Assembly (NCBI GenBank): GCA_017430835.1
Contig: JAFRMD010000116.1
Coordinates: 1 to 21,297, forward strand
DNA length: 21,297 nt
DNA from: Methanosphaera sp.
Lineage (GTDB): Archaea; Methanobacteriota; Methanobacteria; Methanobacteriales; Methanobacteriaceae
Direction: 5' to 3'
Position numbers and translations under genes: made by a program. Shown piece after piece: positions 6,934 to 14,912 of the stretch. The notes under the pieces are model-generated. The model did no database searches and was not told the origin of the DNA. It saw only the letters and a program-made list of their open reading frames with translations. Within the stretch, counting starts at the first letter, position 1, and the number at the start of each line of letters is the position of its first letter.

Positions 6934-8952
6934 TTATCTAATCTTTCCATACTTTTGATTATACTCACGTATGTCAAGTAAATCACATTTACCACTAGGT
7001 AAATTACGCACTATATCATCAACACCAAAAGCTTTTTCTTTATCAATTTTACCAAGTATTTCCTTGCTGATACGCTCTTTTTTTGTAAATCCTGGTTTAA
7101 CTATGACAAAATCACTGGTTAAACGTTCAACACACTGTACAGGTCCTGCCATTATACGTTTATCATCATCATAATCAACAATACCAATAGCTATTAGGAC
7201 TGGAACGTTACGAATAAAGTTCTTTCGGCCACGAATTACAAAAGCACCTTTTTTCAGGAATTCACCAGGATTAGGAGTTTTAGAAACCTGATCCAAAGTT
7301 ACCCAATAGGAATCATAAGAACTAAATCCTTCACTCCACGCACTACTGTAACTACTTGCAAAGCAAGCAGCATCATACAGGGTACTTTTAGGAATCTCCT
7401 CATCAGACTTATTCTGAACTATCGTTGATGGCGCTCCATGAATGTCACAGTGAAGATAAATATCGTTATTTGAAGAATATTTCTTAACTACCTGTTCATT
7501 ACTGTTGGCATCACGTCCCCCAATCACCAAATAACCGTCACGACTAATAAACCAGCGTAGCTTCTCATACCATTTAAGTTCTCTTCTTTCTTTACGTTCC
7601 TGTTTTTCTTTCAACTCTTCCATAGCAACTTCTTTTTTACTTTCAAGGTCACGAATTTGTTTTTTGGTTCTTTCAATTGCATCATTGACACCAGGAATTT
7701 TACGCTTTGCCTTTTTTCCCTTTTCATAATACTTTTGTGTACTTTCATTAATTCCAATGTTGCTGTCAATCTGTACGGTTACGTCATCAAGCTTTAAGGT
7801 AATTACACCCATCTTGTCAACAGATTCAATATGTTCCAGTTCAGGTATCTGTCCTTCCTTTTTAGACTTCTTGATAATTGATGAAATTTCCTTCCAGGAA
7901 TATTTGCTACGTGCAGACAGTATGACATCAAGAATGTTCTGAATTTCTGTGTAATGAGCGTAGATTGTGTCACCCTTGTGCTGTGTATCCTCAATTGTCT
8001 GGTAGAACTTATCTAAACTTTCTTCCTGCATCTTTAAACGTTTGGTGTACTTTCCAATACGTTTCTTCCATGCTCTTTCTTCCTCGGATTCCACTTCCTC
8101 AATAATTCGTTTTCCATAGAATTCATCAGCTGCCTTATTGAATGATTCAAATGTTTCACTTTCAAAGTCAGAATATCTTTCCAAATTAATTGGAACCAAA
8201 TCCTTGTTCTCACCATTCTCATCAAAGATTATCTGTGGATTAGGTTCATTCTCTAGTTTATTAAACAACTTTTTGATTGCATTGTCAAGTTCTACAATCT
8301 CATCATCAGTAACATCCTTGGCAGCTTTGCTTTTATCAATGCTGGTGTAGGCAATAATTTCCTCAGCATACAATCCTCCAAGACCATTGGTAGCTATTGT
8401 ACGAGTAATGTCTGAATCTGACTTTCCAAGCACGCTGCGAAGATCATCTGCACTACAATCATTAATGTTAATTTCCTTCTCTGGAGGGTACTTGTACTCT
8501 TCATGAGCAGTAATTTTTCTATCCTGCCATTTCTTGTGTTTAAGGGGTGAAATAATATTCTTGTCCTTATCCAATAGGATAACGTTTCCTTTACTGAATA
8601 ACTCTACAATAAGAGTGTACTCCTCCTTTTTCTGTATTGTAATTTCAATAATTCGATCAAAGTAATGCTGTTTAATACTTGTAATTACTCCACCGCTAAG
8701 ATGTTTTCTCAGCAACATTGGAAAGTTTGGAGGAATCGTTGGATTAGGTTGAGGGTAATTGGTCAGGTGTATGCGTACACCGGCCTGAATAACAAGGTCT
8801 CGTCTTCCACTACCGGCTTTACGAAGTTTAATTCGTATAGTGTCATATGTTGGCTGATATGCCTTGTCAATTCTTGTATCAATCAGTTCTTCATTTAATT
8901 CCTTAATCATTCTATAAATATCTACATTTGACATTGATTTAATTGTATTCAC
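6934..8952 (-). CDS. rqcH: RqcH / NFACT-family ribosome quality control protein
   Basis: A protein of about 672 residues, homologous to bacterial RqcH and eukaryotic NEMF/Rqc2. Numbering from a possible TTG at 8958, the NFACT-N domain starts at SMSNVDIYRMI and has the Asp101-Arg102 pair (HYFDRIIEI) equivalent to the tRNA-contacting D/R needed for C-terminal tailing in RqcH. A helix-hairpin-helix-like GLGGLYAEE is at 192-200, charged coiled coils at about 285-345 and 415-460, and the NFACT-R domain from about 463 (WYEKLRWF, then GRDANSNEQ and DIHGAPS). The family binds obstructed 50S subunits and adds tails to stalled peptides; that function here is by homology. The start is uncertain: GTG 8952 is given, ATG 8934 is possible, and GAGGGTGA lies too close to the first and rather far from the second. 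Confidence 0.88.
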   Translation of the reverse strand: MNTIKSMSNVDIYRMIKELNEELIDTRIDKAYQPTYDTIRIKLRKAGSGRRDLVIQAGVRIHLTNYPQPNPTIPPNFPMLLRKHLSGGVITSIKQHYFDRIIEITIQKKEEYTLIVELFSKGNVILLDKDKNIISPLKHKKWQDRKITAHEEYKYPPEKEININDCSADDLRSVLGKSDSDITRTIATNGLGGLYAEEIIAYTSIDKSKAAKDVTDDEIVELDNAIKKLFNKLENEPNPQIIFDENGENKDLVPINLERYSDFESETFESFNKAADEFYGKRIIEEVESEEERAWKKRIGKYTKRLKMQEESLDKFYQTIEDTQHKGDTIYAHYTEIQNILDVILSARSKYSWKEISSIIKKSKKEGQIPELEHIESVDKMGVITLKLDDVTVQIDSNIGINESTQKYYEKGKKAKRKIPGVNDAIERTKKQIRDLESKKEVAMEELKEKQERKERRELKWYEKLRWFISRDGYLVIGGRDANSNEQVVKKYSSNNDIYLHCDIHGAPSTIVQNKSDEEIPKSTLYDAACFASSYSSAWSEGFSSYDSYWVTLDQVSKTPNPGEFLKKGAFVIRGRKNFIRNVPVLIAIGIVDYDDDKRIMAGPVQCVERLTSDFVIVKPGFTKKERISKEILGKIDKEKAFGVDDIVRNLPSGKCDLLDIREYNQKYGKIR

Positions 8953-9019
8953 CCTCAAAATAATATTTAATATAATAATACTTTGGTCGTTATATTAAAA
9001 AATAATTTCCTAAAAAGAA

Positions 9020-9029
9020 TTTTATATTA
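9020..9029 (+). promoter_or_regulatory. Candidate TATA box of the four-glycosyltransferase operon
   Basis: A purine-rich AAAAAGAA followed by TTTATATTA resembles an archaeal BRE plus TATA box. It is about 65-75 bases before the ATG at 9094, predicting a leader of roughly 40 bases. The 141-base region is shared with the divergent RqcH promoter. Confidence 0.45.
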
Positions 9030-9093
9030 TTGTAGATATATTAACTATTAATAGACGATTAATTTTTTTCTATAGATTAGGGGTTAATATAAT

Positions 9094-10332
9094 ATGGTAA
9101 AACTTTCAATAATAATGCCAGTACGTAACCAAGCAAATTTTATAGAAGAATCTGTTAATAAAATATTTAATCAAATATTTAAAGACTTTGAATTGATAAT
9201 CGTAGATAATAATTCAAGTGATGGAACTTCTCAGATAATTAAAAGCTTATCAAAGAAGCACGATTTTATAAAGGTTTCGAGTGAAGTAACAACTAATCTG
9301 AGTAAAGCAAGAAATGATGGAATAGTACTAGCCGAGGGAGAATACATAACATTTCTAAATGAGGGCGATTCGTATTTAAATGATAATGTTCTAAAGGAAA
9401 TGATGGATTATGCAACTAAAGTTAATGCAGTGATGCTATCGGCAAATCTTAAAATTAAAACGGAATTAACGCATGATGACATTCCTAAAGAACCATTAAT
9501 GCATTTTGTTAAACATGGAGTAATAAAACCAGAGCAATATGGTATACCCTGGGCATTTAACAAGAACATATACAAGAGAAGCTTTATATTAGAACACAAC
9601 ATCACTTTCTCGGACCTGATTTGTAGTTGTGACCACATATTTCTGGCGAACGTTCTTATAAACCTTGAAAAAATACATACAATTAACCTTGACATGTGCA
9701 CCTATGATTATTCACTCAAGAATAACTTCCTGAAAATGAACAATTACACAAAGAAGCATGGATACATACAACACTTCAAGGACTTGTTTGATATTTTCTC
9801 GAATAAGAAATATTTTAATACCTACACTTCACTAAAGAAGGTATTTATTGATTATCTTTTATTCAAGGATAACCTCCTTGATAAGGACATTCAAAAAATA
9901 ATGCCCACAATATTCAACAACTATACAGAATATTATAAGCCATACGAATACGGATACAATATCCTGAATTATATAATTAACCCAACACATAAAGAAGATG
10001 AGAACTTGACAGAATATACTAAAATAAAAAAATGCCTATTTGAAGAGTCAATACTGGATGATTCTGTTATTGAAGAGGATAGACTAATAGAATTTATTAA
10101 TATTGGACGTGATGATGAAATTCTAAACGATTCTGTTAAAGAATCATTTAACCAAATAAAAGAAATTGATACGAACATCACCAATGAAAAAGAGGAAAAA
10201 CAGATTGCCACTTCCAAAATCCAGGAAGAAATAAACACTCTAATAGAATCAAACAATGACATTTTAACATCAAAAAGTTGGGAATTCACGGAATCACTGC
10301 GTTCACTAAAACATGGCTTTAAAAAACGATAG
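9094..10332 (+). CDS. Glycosyltransferase family 2 protein, first of four in tandem
   Basis: A 412-residue GT-A enzyme. The N-terminus LSIIMPVRNQ leads into the nucleotide-binding ELIIVDNNSSDGT (33-45). The usual metal-binding DSDD position reads NEGD (89-92), so one acidic residue is replaced but the last Asp is kept. Residues about 150-190 contain the segment IPW..NKNIYKRSFILEHNITF that is shared with the three genes downstream. The region 300-385 is acidic and likely coiled coil, and the end (TSKSWEFTESLRSL) carries the S-x-S-W-x-x-T-x-x-x-R tail seen on many polysaccharide glycosyltransferases. No transmembrane segment is seen. The ribosome binding site AGGGGT (9079-9084) lies nine bases before the ATG. 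The next gene starts 14 bases after its stop, so the operon is probably cotranscribed. The sugar is unknown. Confidence 0.85.
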   Translation: MVKLSIIMPVRNQANFIEESVNKIFNQIFKDFELIIVDNNSSDGTSQIIKSLSKKHDFIKVSSEVTTNLSKARNDGIVLAEGEYITFLNEGDSYLNDNVLKEMMDYATKVNAVMLSANLKIKTELTHDDIPKEPLMHFVKHGVIKPEQYGIPWAFNKNIYKRSFILEHNITFSDLICSCDHIFLANVLINLEKIHTINLDMCTYDYSLKNNFLKMNNYTKKHGYIQHFKDLFDIFSNKKYFNTYTSLKKVFIDYLLFKDNLLDKDIQKIMPTIFNNYTEYYKPYEYGYNILNYIINPTHKEDENLTEYTKIKKCLFEESILDDSVIEEDRLIEFINIGRDDEILNDSVKESFNQIKEIDTNITNEKEEKQIATSKIQEEINTLIESNNDILTSKSWEFTESLRSLKHGFKKR

Positions 10333-10346
10333 AGGGAGCTTAAAGT

Positions 10347-11417
10347 ATGATAAAACTTTCAATAATAATGTCCGTAATTGAATCAACAGATTACCTTATT
10401 GATTCATTAAATGCCATAACAAAGCAGTTAAACCCTGACGTAGAACTGTTGCTGGTAAACAATCAGCTTGATGAAGAAACATCACTACTTTTAACAGTAT
10501 ATTCAACAAAGGATGATGGAATCCGTGTCATAGAAAACAATAAAAAAACATTATCTTCAGCATTAAATAAGGCAATAATAGAAGCGGATGGAGAATACAT
10601 ATACTTTGCAGATACAAACAAGCAGTTACTGGAAAGTTCTGTAGAGAAGATATTGTCATCTCTTCAAGAATCAAAACAGGACATTATTCTTTTTAGAACC
10701 AGCAGGAATGATGAGGAAAATGAACTGATGGAAAAGATTTCAAGAATAGTAAATGACAAGGCATTTGACTATGAAAAGCTGGGTAAATATTTCTACAAAT
10801 TAGAGTCAATGCCTTGGAACAAAGTTTACAATAAAGAATTCCTACAGGAAAATAATCTTGAATTTAATGAAAACCTAATTTTTGACTATGAAAACTTCTT
10901 CTTTAAAACGTTCACACAGGCAAATGGGATGAGATTCATAAACCAGGAATTATTTGTTGAAGATTATAAGCCTAAAACTGCAAAGAAATTTGAAAATTCT
11001 ATAAATTCATATATTAATACTTTACAACTTGAAAAACTGGACAGATATGAATTATATAATTCAATGATGCAAAAATCGAAGGATACACATGACAACATTC
11101 CAGTAGACCAAAAACAATTGTCATTCATAGTACTGAGAGAATTTGCAAAGAACATCTTAAACAGCAACATATCAACAACATTTCTGGAGAATCTAAACAA
11201 GGAAAACAGAAAACTATTCGAATTGATAGTAATATCAGAAAATGCCGAGGAATATGAGATATTGGAGAGAACATACAACAACAGTCTGGAAGTAAACTAC
11301 CTAAAAAGATACGAAAAAGTTCTAAGAATTGAAAGAGATAAACTGAGAAACTTCAACAACAGCCTAGTTTCATCAAACAGTTGGAAGTTGACAAAAGTAT
11401 TCAGAATATTCAAATAA
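10347..11417 (+). CDS. Degenerate glycosyltransferase family 2 protein, second of four
   Basis: A 356-residue protein with a clear GT2 scaffold: LSIIMSVIEST at the start, VELLLVNNQLDEETS in place of the usual V-D-D-G-S-x-D, and EYIYFADTNKQL (83-94) where the metal-binding D-x-D should be. The shared segment MPWNKVYNKEFLQENNLEF and FDYENFFFKTF follow. Both catalytic motifs are eroded although the frame is intact and well expressed-looking (AGGGAG eight bases before the ATG). It ends NSLVSSNSWKLTKVFR, the same type of tail as the gene before it. It may be a non-catalytic partner or scaffold for the neighbouring transferases, or use a different metal-free mechanism; the sequence cannot decide. 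It is 14 bases from the gene before and 16 from the gene after. Confidence 0.75.
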   Translation: MIKLSIIMSVIESTDYLIDSLNAITKQLNPDVELLLVNNQLDEETSLLLTVYSTKDDGIRVIENNKKTLSSALNKAIIEADGEYIYFADTNKQLLESSVEKILSSLQESKQDIILFRTSRNDEENELMEKISRIVNDKAFDYEKLGKYFYKLESMPWNKVYNKEFLQENNLEFNENLIFDYENFFFKTFTQANGMRFINQELFVEDYKPKTAKKFENSINSYINTLQLEKLDRYELYNSMMQKSKDTHDNIPVDQKQLSFIVLREFAKNILNSNISTTFLENLNKENRKLFELIVISENAEEYEILERTYNNSLEVNYLKRYEKVLRIERDKLRNFNNSLVSSNSWKLTKVFRIFK

Positions 11418-11433
11418 ATGGGGGTGAATGTGA

Positions 11434-12444
11434 ATGGTAAAAGTATCAGTAGTAATACCAGTATATAATGTAGAAAACTATCTTGAAGACTGTTTAGACT
11501 CAATAGTAAATCAAACATTAACTGATATTGAAATAATATGCATCAATGATGGATCAACAGACAAGTCACAGCAAATACTGGAAAAATACCAGGAAAAAGA
11601 TGATAGAATCACATTAATCAACCAAGAAAATGGCGGACATGCACTGGCAACAAACCGTGGAATGGCACTAGCCACTGGAGAATACCTATTTCTAATGGAT
11701 TCCGATGACATAATTGACCATAAAGCATTAGAATTAACATACAACAGGGCACAAGAGACATATGTAGACTTCGTAATATTCAAGGCAATAAACTATAATC
11801 ATGCAGAAGATGAGTATTATGAAACTGAATCATACAGTATGGATGAAATATACAAAAAGGTAGGCGACAATGTATTTAGCTATGAAGATGTTAGGGAACA
11901 TATTTTCAGTATGTCCGTTACTCCATGGAGCAAACTCTATAATAGGAGCTTCATAGAAAAGTATCACATAGAGTTTCCCGAAGGATTGATATTTGATGAC
12001 AACATATTCTTCTGGGAAGTACTGTTTAATGCGGAAAAAATTGTATTTCTCAATGAATTCCTGTTTACAAGAAGATTCTATTCAACATCATCAACAAACA
12101 ATGGGGACCTCAGGTTTTTGGACAGCCTGGAAATCAACGACCTTAAATGGGAAGTATTCCAGAAACATGACCACTTCACAGAACATAAAAAAATTCTCTA
12201 CGACTCCAAGATAAGATCAGCATATAACCGTTACACTAGTATCCAGGAACAATACAGTGAAACATTTTATCAGGCAATGAGGAAATCATTCATGAAAATT
12301 TTGGAAAGTGAAAAGCTCTTCAACGATTTTATGGAAAATGCTGAAGAGGACAACAGGAACATATTCATTCAGGTAGTAAGCTGTGACAACAGTGAAAGCT
12401 TTAACCTTCTAAGGGACACCTACAGTGCAATACTAAAAACATAA
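11434..12444 (+). CDS. Glycosyltransferase family 2 protein, third of four
   Basis: A 336-residue, canonical GT-A enzyme. It starts VSVVIPVYNVENYLEDCLDS, has the nucleotide-binding ICINDGSTDKS (35-45) and the metal-binding LMDSDDIID (87-95). The acceptor-side segment TPWSKLYNRSFIEKYHIEF and FDDNIFFWEVLF matches enzymes that add sugars in capsule and teichoic-acid-like polymers. No membrane helix or C-terminal S-W tail is present. GGGGGTGA (11420-11427) is six bases before the ATG. It has the best preserved catalytic residues of the four and is likely active. It is part of the same operon, with a 16-base gap before and nine to eighteen bases after. Confidence 0.88.
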   Translation: MVKVSVVIPVYNVENYLEDCLDSIVNQTLTDIEIICINDGSTDKSQQILEKYQEKDDRITLINQENGGHALATNRGMALATGEYLFLMDSDDIIDHKALELTYNRAQETYVDFVIFKAINYNHAEDEYYETESYSMDEIYKKVGDNVFSYEDVREHIFSMSVTPWSKLYNRSFIEKYHIEFPEGLIFDDNIFFWEVLFNAEKIVFLNEFLFTRRFYSTSSTNNGDLRFLDSLEINDLKWEVFQKHDHFTEHKKILYDSKIRSAYNRYTSIQEQYSETFYQAMRKSFMKILESEKLFNDFMENAEEDNRNIFIQVVSCDNSESFNLLRDTYSAILKT

Positions 12445-12462
12445 AAATATTTTGTGATAAGG

Positions 12463-13449
12463 ATGAGAAACAAAAAACAACCTAAAGTTGCAGTCTTGAT
12501 GCCATCATATAATGTTGCAAAATATATTGACAAGTGTATGCAAAGCGTTCTAAAACAAAGCCTAAAGGATATAGAAATCATTTGTGTGGATGCTGGAAGT
12601 GAAGATGGAACAATAGAAAAACTGAAAGGCTATGTAAAGGAGGATTCAAGAATTCACCTTTACCTTTCAAGCAAAAAAAGTTATGGAGCACAACTAAACC
12701 AGGCACTAAACAATTCCACGGCAGAATACATTGCAATAGTTGAAACAGATGACTTTATCGACGAAAAGATGCTTGAAACATTGTACAAGTTAACTAAAAT
12801 ATCCTACATTGACATTGTAAAGTCATCTTTTTATCATTATGACGATAGTGATGTTGATAACATAATAATACGACGCGACAATGCCAAAAACATGATACAT
12901 GAAGGAGAAATATTCACATTGGATGATGAAGCATTGTTTATTGAGGGACATCCATCAATATGGTCGGCAATATACAAAAAGGACTTCCTGGAAAAAAACA
13001 ACATCACTTTCCTGGAAGAAAGGGGCGGTTCATGGGTGGATAACCTGTTTTTCATAGAAACTGCAATCAAGGCAAATACAATAATATACACGAACGAATC
13101 CTATTACTATTACAGGGAAACAAACCCCGAATCATCAACAAAGAAACTTGAAGCTTCACACATACCAGTCCATAGAATACTGGACATATTCGAAATACTT
13201 GAGGAAAATGATGTTGAAAATCCAGAGATATATGAAAGAATATATCATAGGCTCTTCAGATACGTTGAAATAATATTGGAAAACAATGATTTTAACCATC
13301 TAAACCTGGATTACACCACAACAAACATGATATTTACCGCTTTAAACAAGGTTGATGAAAGCTTTGTTAAAAGGGAATTAGAATCAGGGTATAAGAAAAT
13401 ATATTACAAATATTCCTCACCATTGATATTAAAAAGGTTTCAGCATTAA
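12463..13449 (+). CDS. Glycosyltransferase family 2 protein, fourth of four
   Basis: A 328-residue GT-A enzyme from the ATG at 12463. The N-terminus KVAVLMPSYNVAKYIDKCMQ is followed by ICVDAGSEDGT (about 40-50) and the metal-binding VETDDFID (93-100), so the catalytic core is intact. The shared segment reads SIWSAIYKKDFLEKNNITF, followed by WVDNLFFIETAI. An in-frame GTG at 12454 would add three residues, but no ribosome binding site precedes it; the GTGAT at that place could itself pair with 16S rRNA ahead of the ATG. It is the last gene of the operon. A run of T (13499-13507) about 50 bases downstream may terminate transcription. The donor sugar is not known. Confidence 0.86.
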   Translation: MRNKKQPKVAVLMPSYNVAKYIDKCMQSVLKQSLKDIEIICVDAGSEDGTIEKLKGYVKEDSRIHLYLSSKKSYGAQLNQALNNSTAEYIAIVETDDFIDEKMLETLYKLTKISYIDIVKSSFYHYDDSDVDNIIIRRDNAKNMIHEGEIFTLDDEALFIEGHPSIWSAIYKKDFLEKNNITFLEERGGSWVDNLFFIETAIKANTIIYTNESYYYYRETNPESSTKKLEASHIPVHRILDIFEILEENDVENPEIYERIYHRLFRYVEIILENNDFNHLNLDYTTTNMIFTALNKVDESFVKRELESGYKKIYYKYSSPLILKRFQH

Positions 13450-13835
13450 TCGTGGAGATTTTTAAGTTCTTAATTTATAAGTGGATTTGAAAGGATTTCA
13501 TTTTTTTCTTATCCACGTTGGAGTATCATATACGTAGAATATTGTCATGATATCATGATTCTTTGTTTTTTTCAAGAGATTTTTTTTAGAAGTTTTTCCG
13601 TTAGGTTTATCAATATGTTCAAATTAAAAAAATCTATAAGATAATTATAATAATATAAAAGAATATTGTAATAATAAATTGTATCTTCATTTTACTATAT
13701 TTGGATATCAAACCTTTTAACATTAGATAATTACATGTACATGAACAATTATAATTCATGTTTTTATTCGTAACTGTAAATGTTTTTATGTGATGTTTTC
13801 CATAACAATTCTTATAAAAATTAGAGGTGATTTTT
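13450..13835. other. Intergenic region, 386 bases
   Basis: This region follows the glycosyltransferase operon and precedes the small HTH gene. It holds the candidate T-run terminator and the 14-base perfect palindrome TCATGATATCATGA at 13545-13558. The rest is AT-rich with only very short open frames. The minus-strand frame covering part of it is antisense to the small HTH gene and is not supported. Confidence 0.5.
13497..13510 (+). terminator. Candidate oligo-T terminator after the glycosyltransferase operon
   Basis: A seven-base T run within TTCATTTTTTTCTT lies about 50 bases after the last glycosyltransferase stop. A weak six-base inverted pair (GTGGAT at 13481-13486, ATCCAC at 13511-13516) flanks it. 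Archaeal termination relies on T runs, so this is plausible, but T runs are frequent in this DNA. Confidence 0.3.
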
Positions 13836-14006
13836 ATGGATAATAAAGATAAAGTTATTGAAGCATTCAGAAATAGTGATGATCCATTGAATGCTACCAA
13901 AGTAAGTGAAATTAGTGGTGTTGAGAAAAAAGAAGTTGATAAAATAATGAAAGAGCTTAAAAAAGATGAAACCATAATCTCTCCAAAAAGATGCTATTGG
14001 ACTTAG
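13836..14006 (+). CDS. Small winged-helix-like protein, 56 aa
   Basis: This 56-residue frame is preceded by AGAGGTGATT, a near-perfect ribosome binding site four to five bases before the ATG, which strongly supports translation. The product reads as a compact winged-helix unit: KVIEAFRNSDDPLNATKVSEISG (helices 1-2), VEKKEVDKIMKELKKDETI (recognition-type helix) and a closing strand ISPKRCYWT. The pattern 'KVSEISGVEKKEVDKIMKELKK' is that of MarR/ArsR-like DNA-binding domains. It could be a stand-alone regulator or a DNA-binding remnant of a larger one; its own complete start and stop favour the former. Its target is unknown. It is flanked by the glycosyltransferase operon and a decayed secreted-protein gene. 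Confidence 0.75.
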   Translation: MDNKDKVIEAFRNSDDPLNATKVSEISGVEKKEVDKIMKELKKDETIISPKRCYWT

Positions 14007-14101
14007 CAGATAAATAAGTTTTTCATCATTCTTATCTTTTTTTATTAAAGAAATAAAATTCCATACATACTTTAAATATAGTAAAAAGAATAAACTTCTA
14101 A

Positions 14102-14589
14102 ATGATAGCTTGTTTGATTAGCATATCAATATTTGGGAATAATTTGAAATTAAGATTAAGTCCATATTGTGGTTGTGTGCTATCTTTATTGCTCTTTTTA
14201 TGTCTCACAGTCAAATATGCTGAAGATACTATAGTAACGGATAATTATACTTTCACAATACCCAAAGGATATACACTAATGGAGAATGATACTCAACTAA
14301 TTATGTACAATGACAATTAGGTCATTAACATGTATCAAGGTCCTAAAATTGATCCTAGCGTAGCAAAAGAAAAACGTTTGAAAAAAGGGTTACACACTTC
14401 TTGAAACTATACTTTAGATGGTGCAACGGTAAATCAACAAAATTTTAAAACTAACGGCTTTAATTCAGGTATTTATACTTTCAAAAAGAATGACAAAATT
14501 TTTATTATTAATTAGTTGTTAATCAAACAACATCATTGCCTGAAGATGATGATAATCCCGTTACATGTATTATTAAATTATTAAACTAG
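14102..14589 (+). pseudogene. Decayed gene for a small secreted protein
   Basis: The frame starts at ATG 14102 and stops at TAG 14318-14320 after 72 residues, but homologous-looking sequence continues. Residues before the stop include a hydrophobic stretch (LSLLLFLCL) like a signal peptide, then DNYTFTIPKGYTLMENDTQ. After the stop the same frame gives VINMYQGPKIDPSVAKEKRLKKG; around 14382-14405 the sense shifts frame (KKGYTLLET) and returns with NYTLDGATVNQQNF; near 14512 it shifts again and ends LVVNQTTSLPEDDDNPVTC to a TAG at 14587-14589. At least one stop and two or three frame changes show a dead gene. The 'NYTFTIPKGY' type of secreted protein is, from memory, present in Methanobacteriales, with no known function. 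The intact original would be about 160 residues. Confidence 0.7.
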
Positions 14590-14912
14590 ATTTTTCTTTT
14601 TTTGTATTCCGATTTGTTGATTTGTTAAGTGTTTTATTGTTGTTGACTTGTCAAATCATATAATATCCTAATAGTAGTCTTTTTCAATGAAAATCTTTTC
14701 TTCTGCCATTGAACTTTTTTCTGTCTCTATTATTTTTTATAATAAAATTATATAGTTAATTATAACAAAATATGTATATAACTAAAATTCAAAAAAATAT
14801 GTTTTAAGACTGTTGTCTTTATCCAATTCTCAATTGTTAAATTTATATTAAAAATAATTGGTTTAACATCATTTTACATATAATTGGGATTATTTGAGTG
14901 GTGAAAGGAAAA
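14590..14912. other. Intergenic region with promoter and leader of the first adhesin-like gene
   Basis: This stretch is AT-rich with no gene. A TATA-like TTTATATTA at 14842-14850 lies about 65 bases before the ATG at 14913. The last 36 bases (from CATATAATT, about 14877) form a leader that is nearly repeated before the second adhesin-like gene and includes GGTGA eight bases before the start. Confidence 0.5.
14841..14850 (+). promoter_or_regulatory. Candidate TATA box of the first adhesin-like gene
   Basis: ATTTATATTA lies about 63-72 bases before the ATG at 14913, predicting a leader of about 40 bases. The same box is not found before the second adhesin-like gene, although the leader is. Confidence 0.4.

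Noticed and set aside
13634..13975. A 113-codon minus-strand frame
   Set aside because: It runs opposite to the small winged-helix gene, which has the strong ribosome binding site, and its sequence is low-complexity Ser/Ile/Phe as expected from the complement of AT-rich coding DNA.
14318..14320. In-frame TAG as a possible pyrrolysine codon
   Set aside because: Frame changes downstream show general decay, and Methanobacteriales are not known to carry pyrrolysine machinery.
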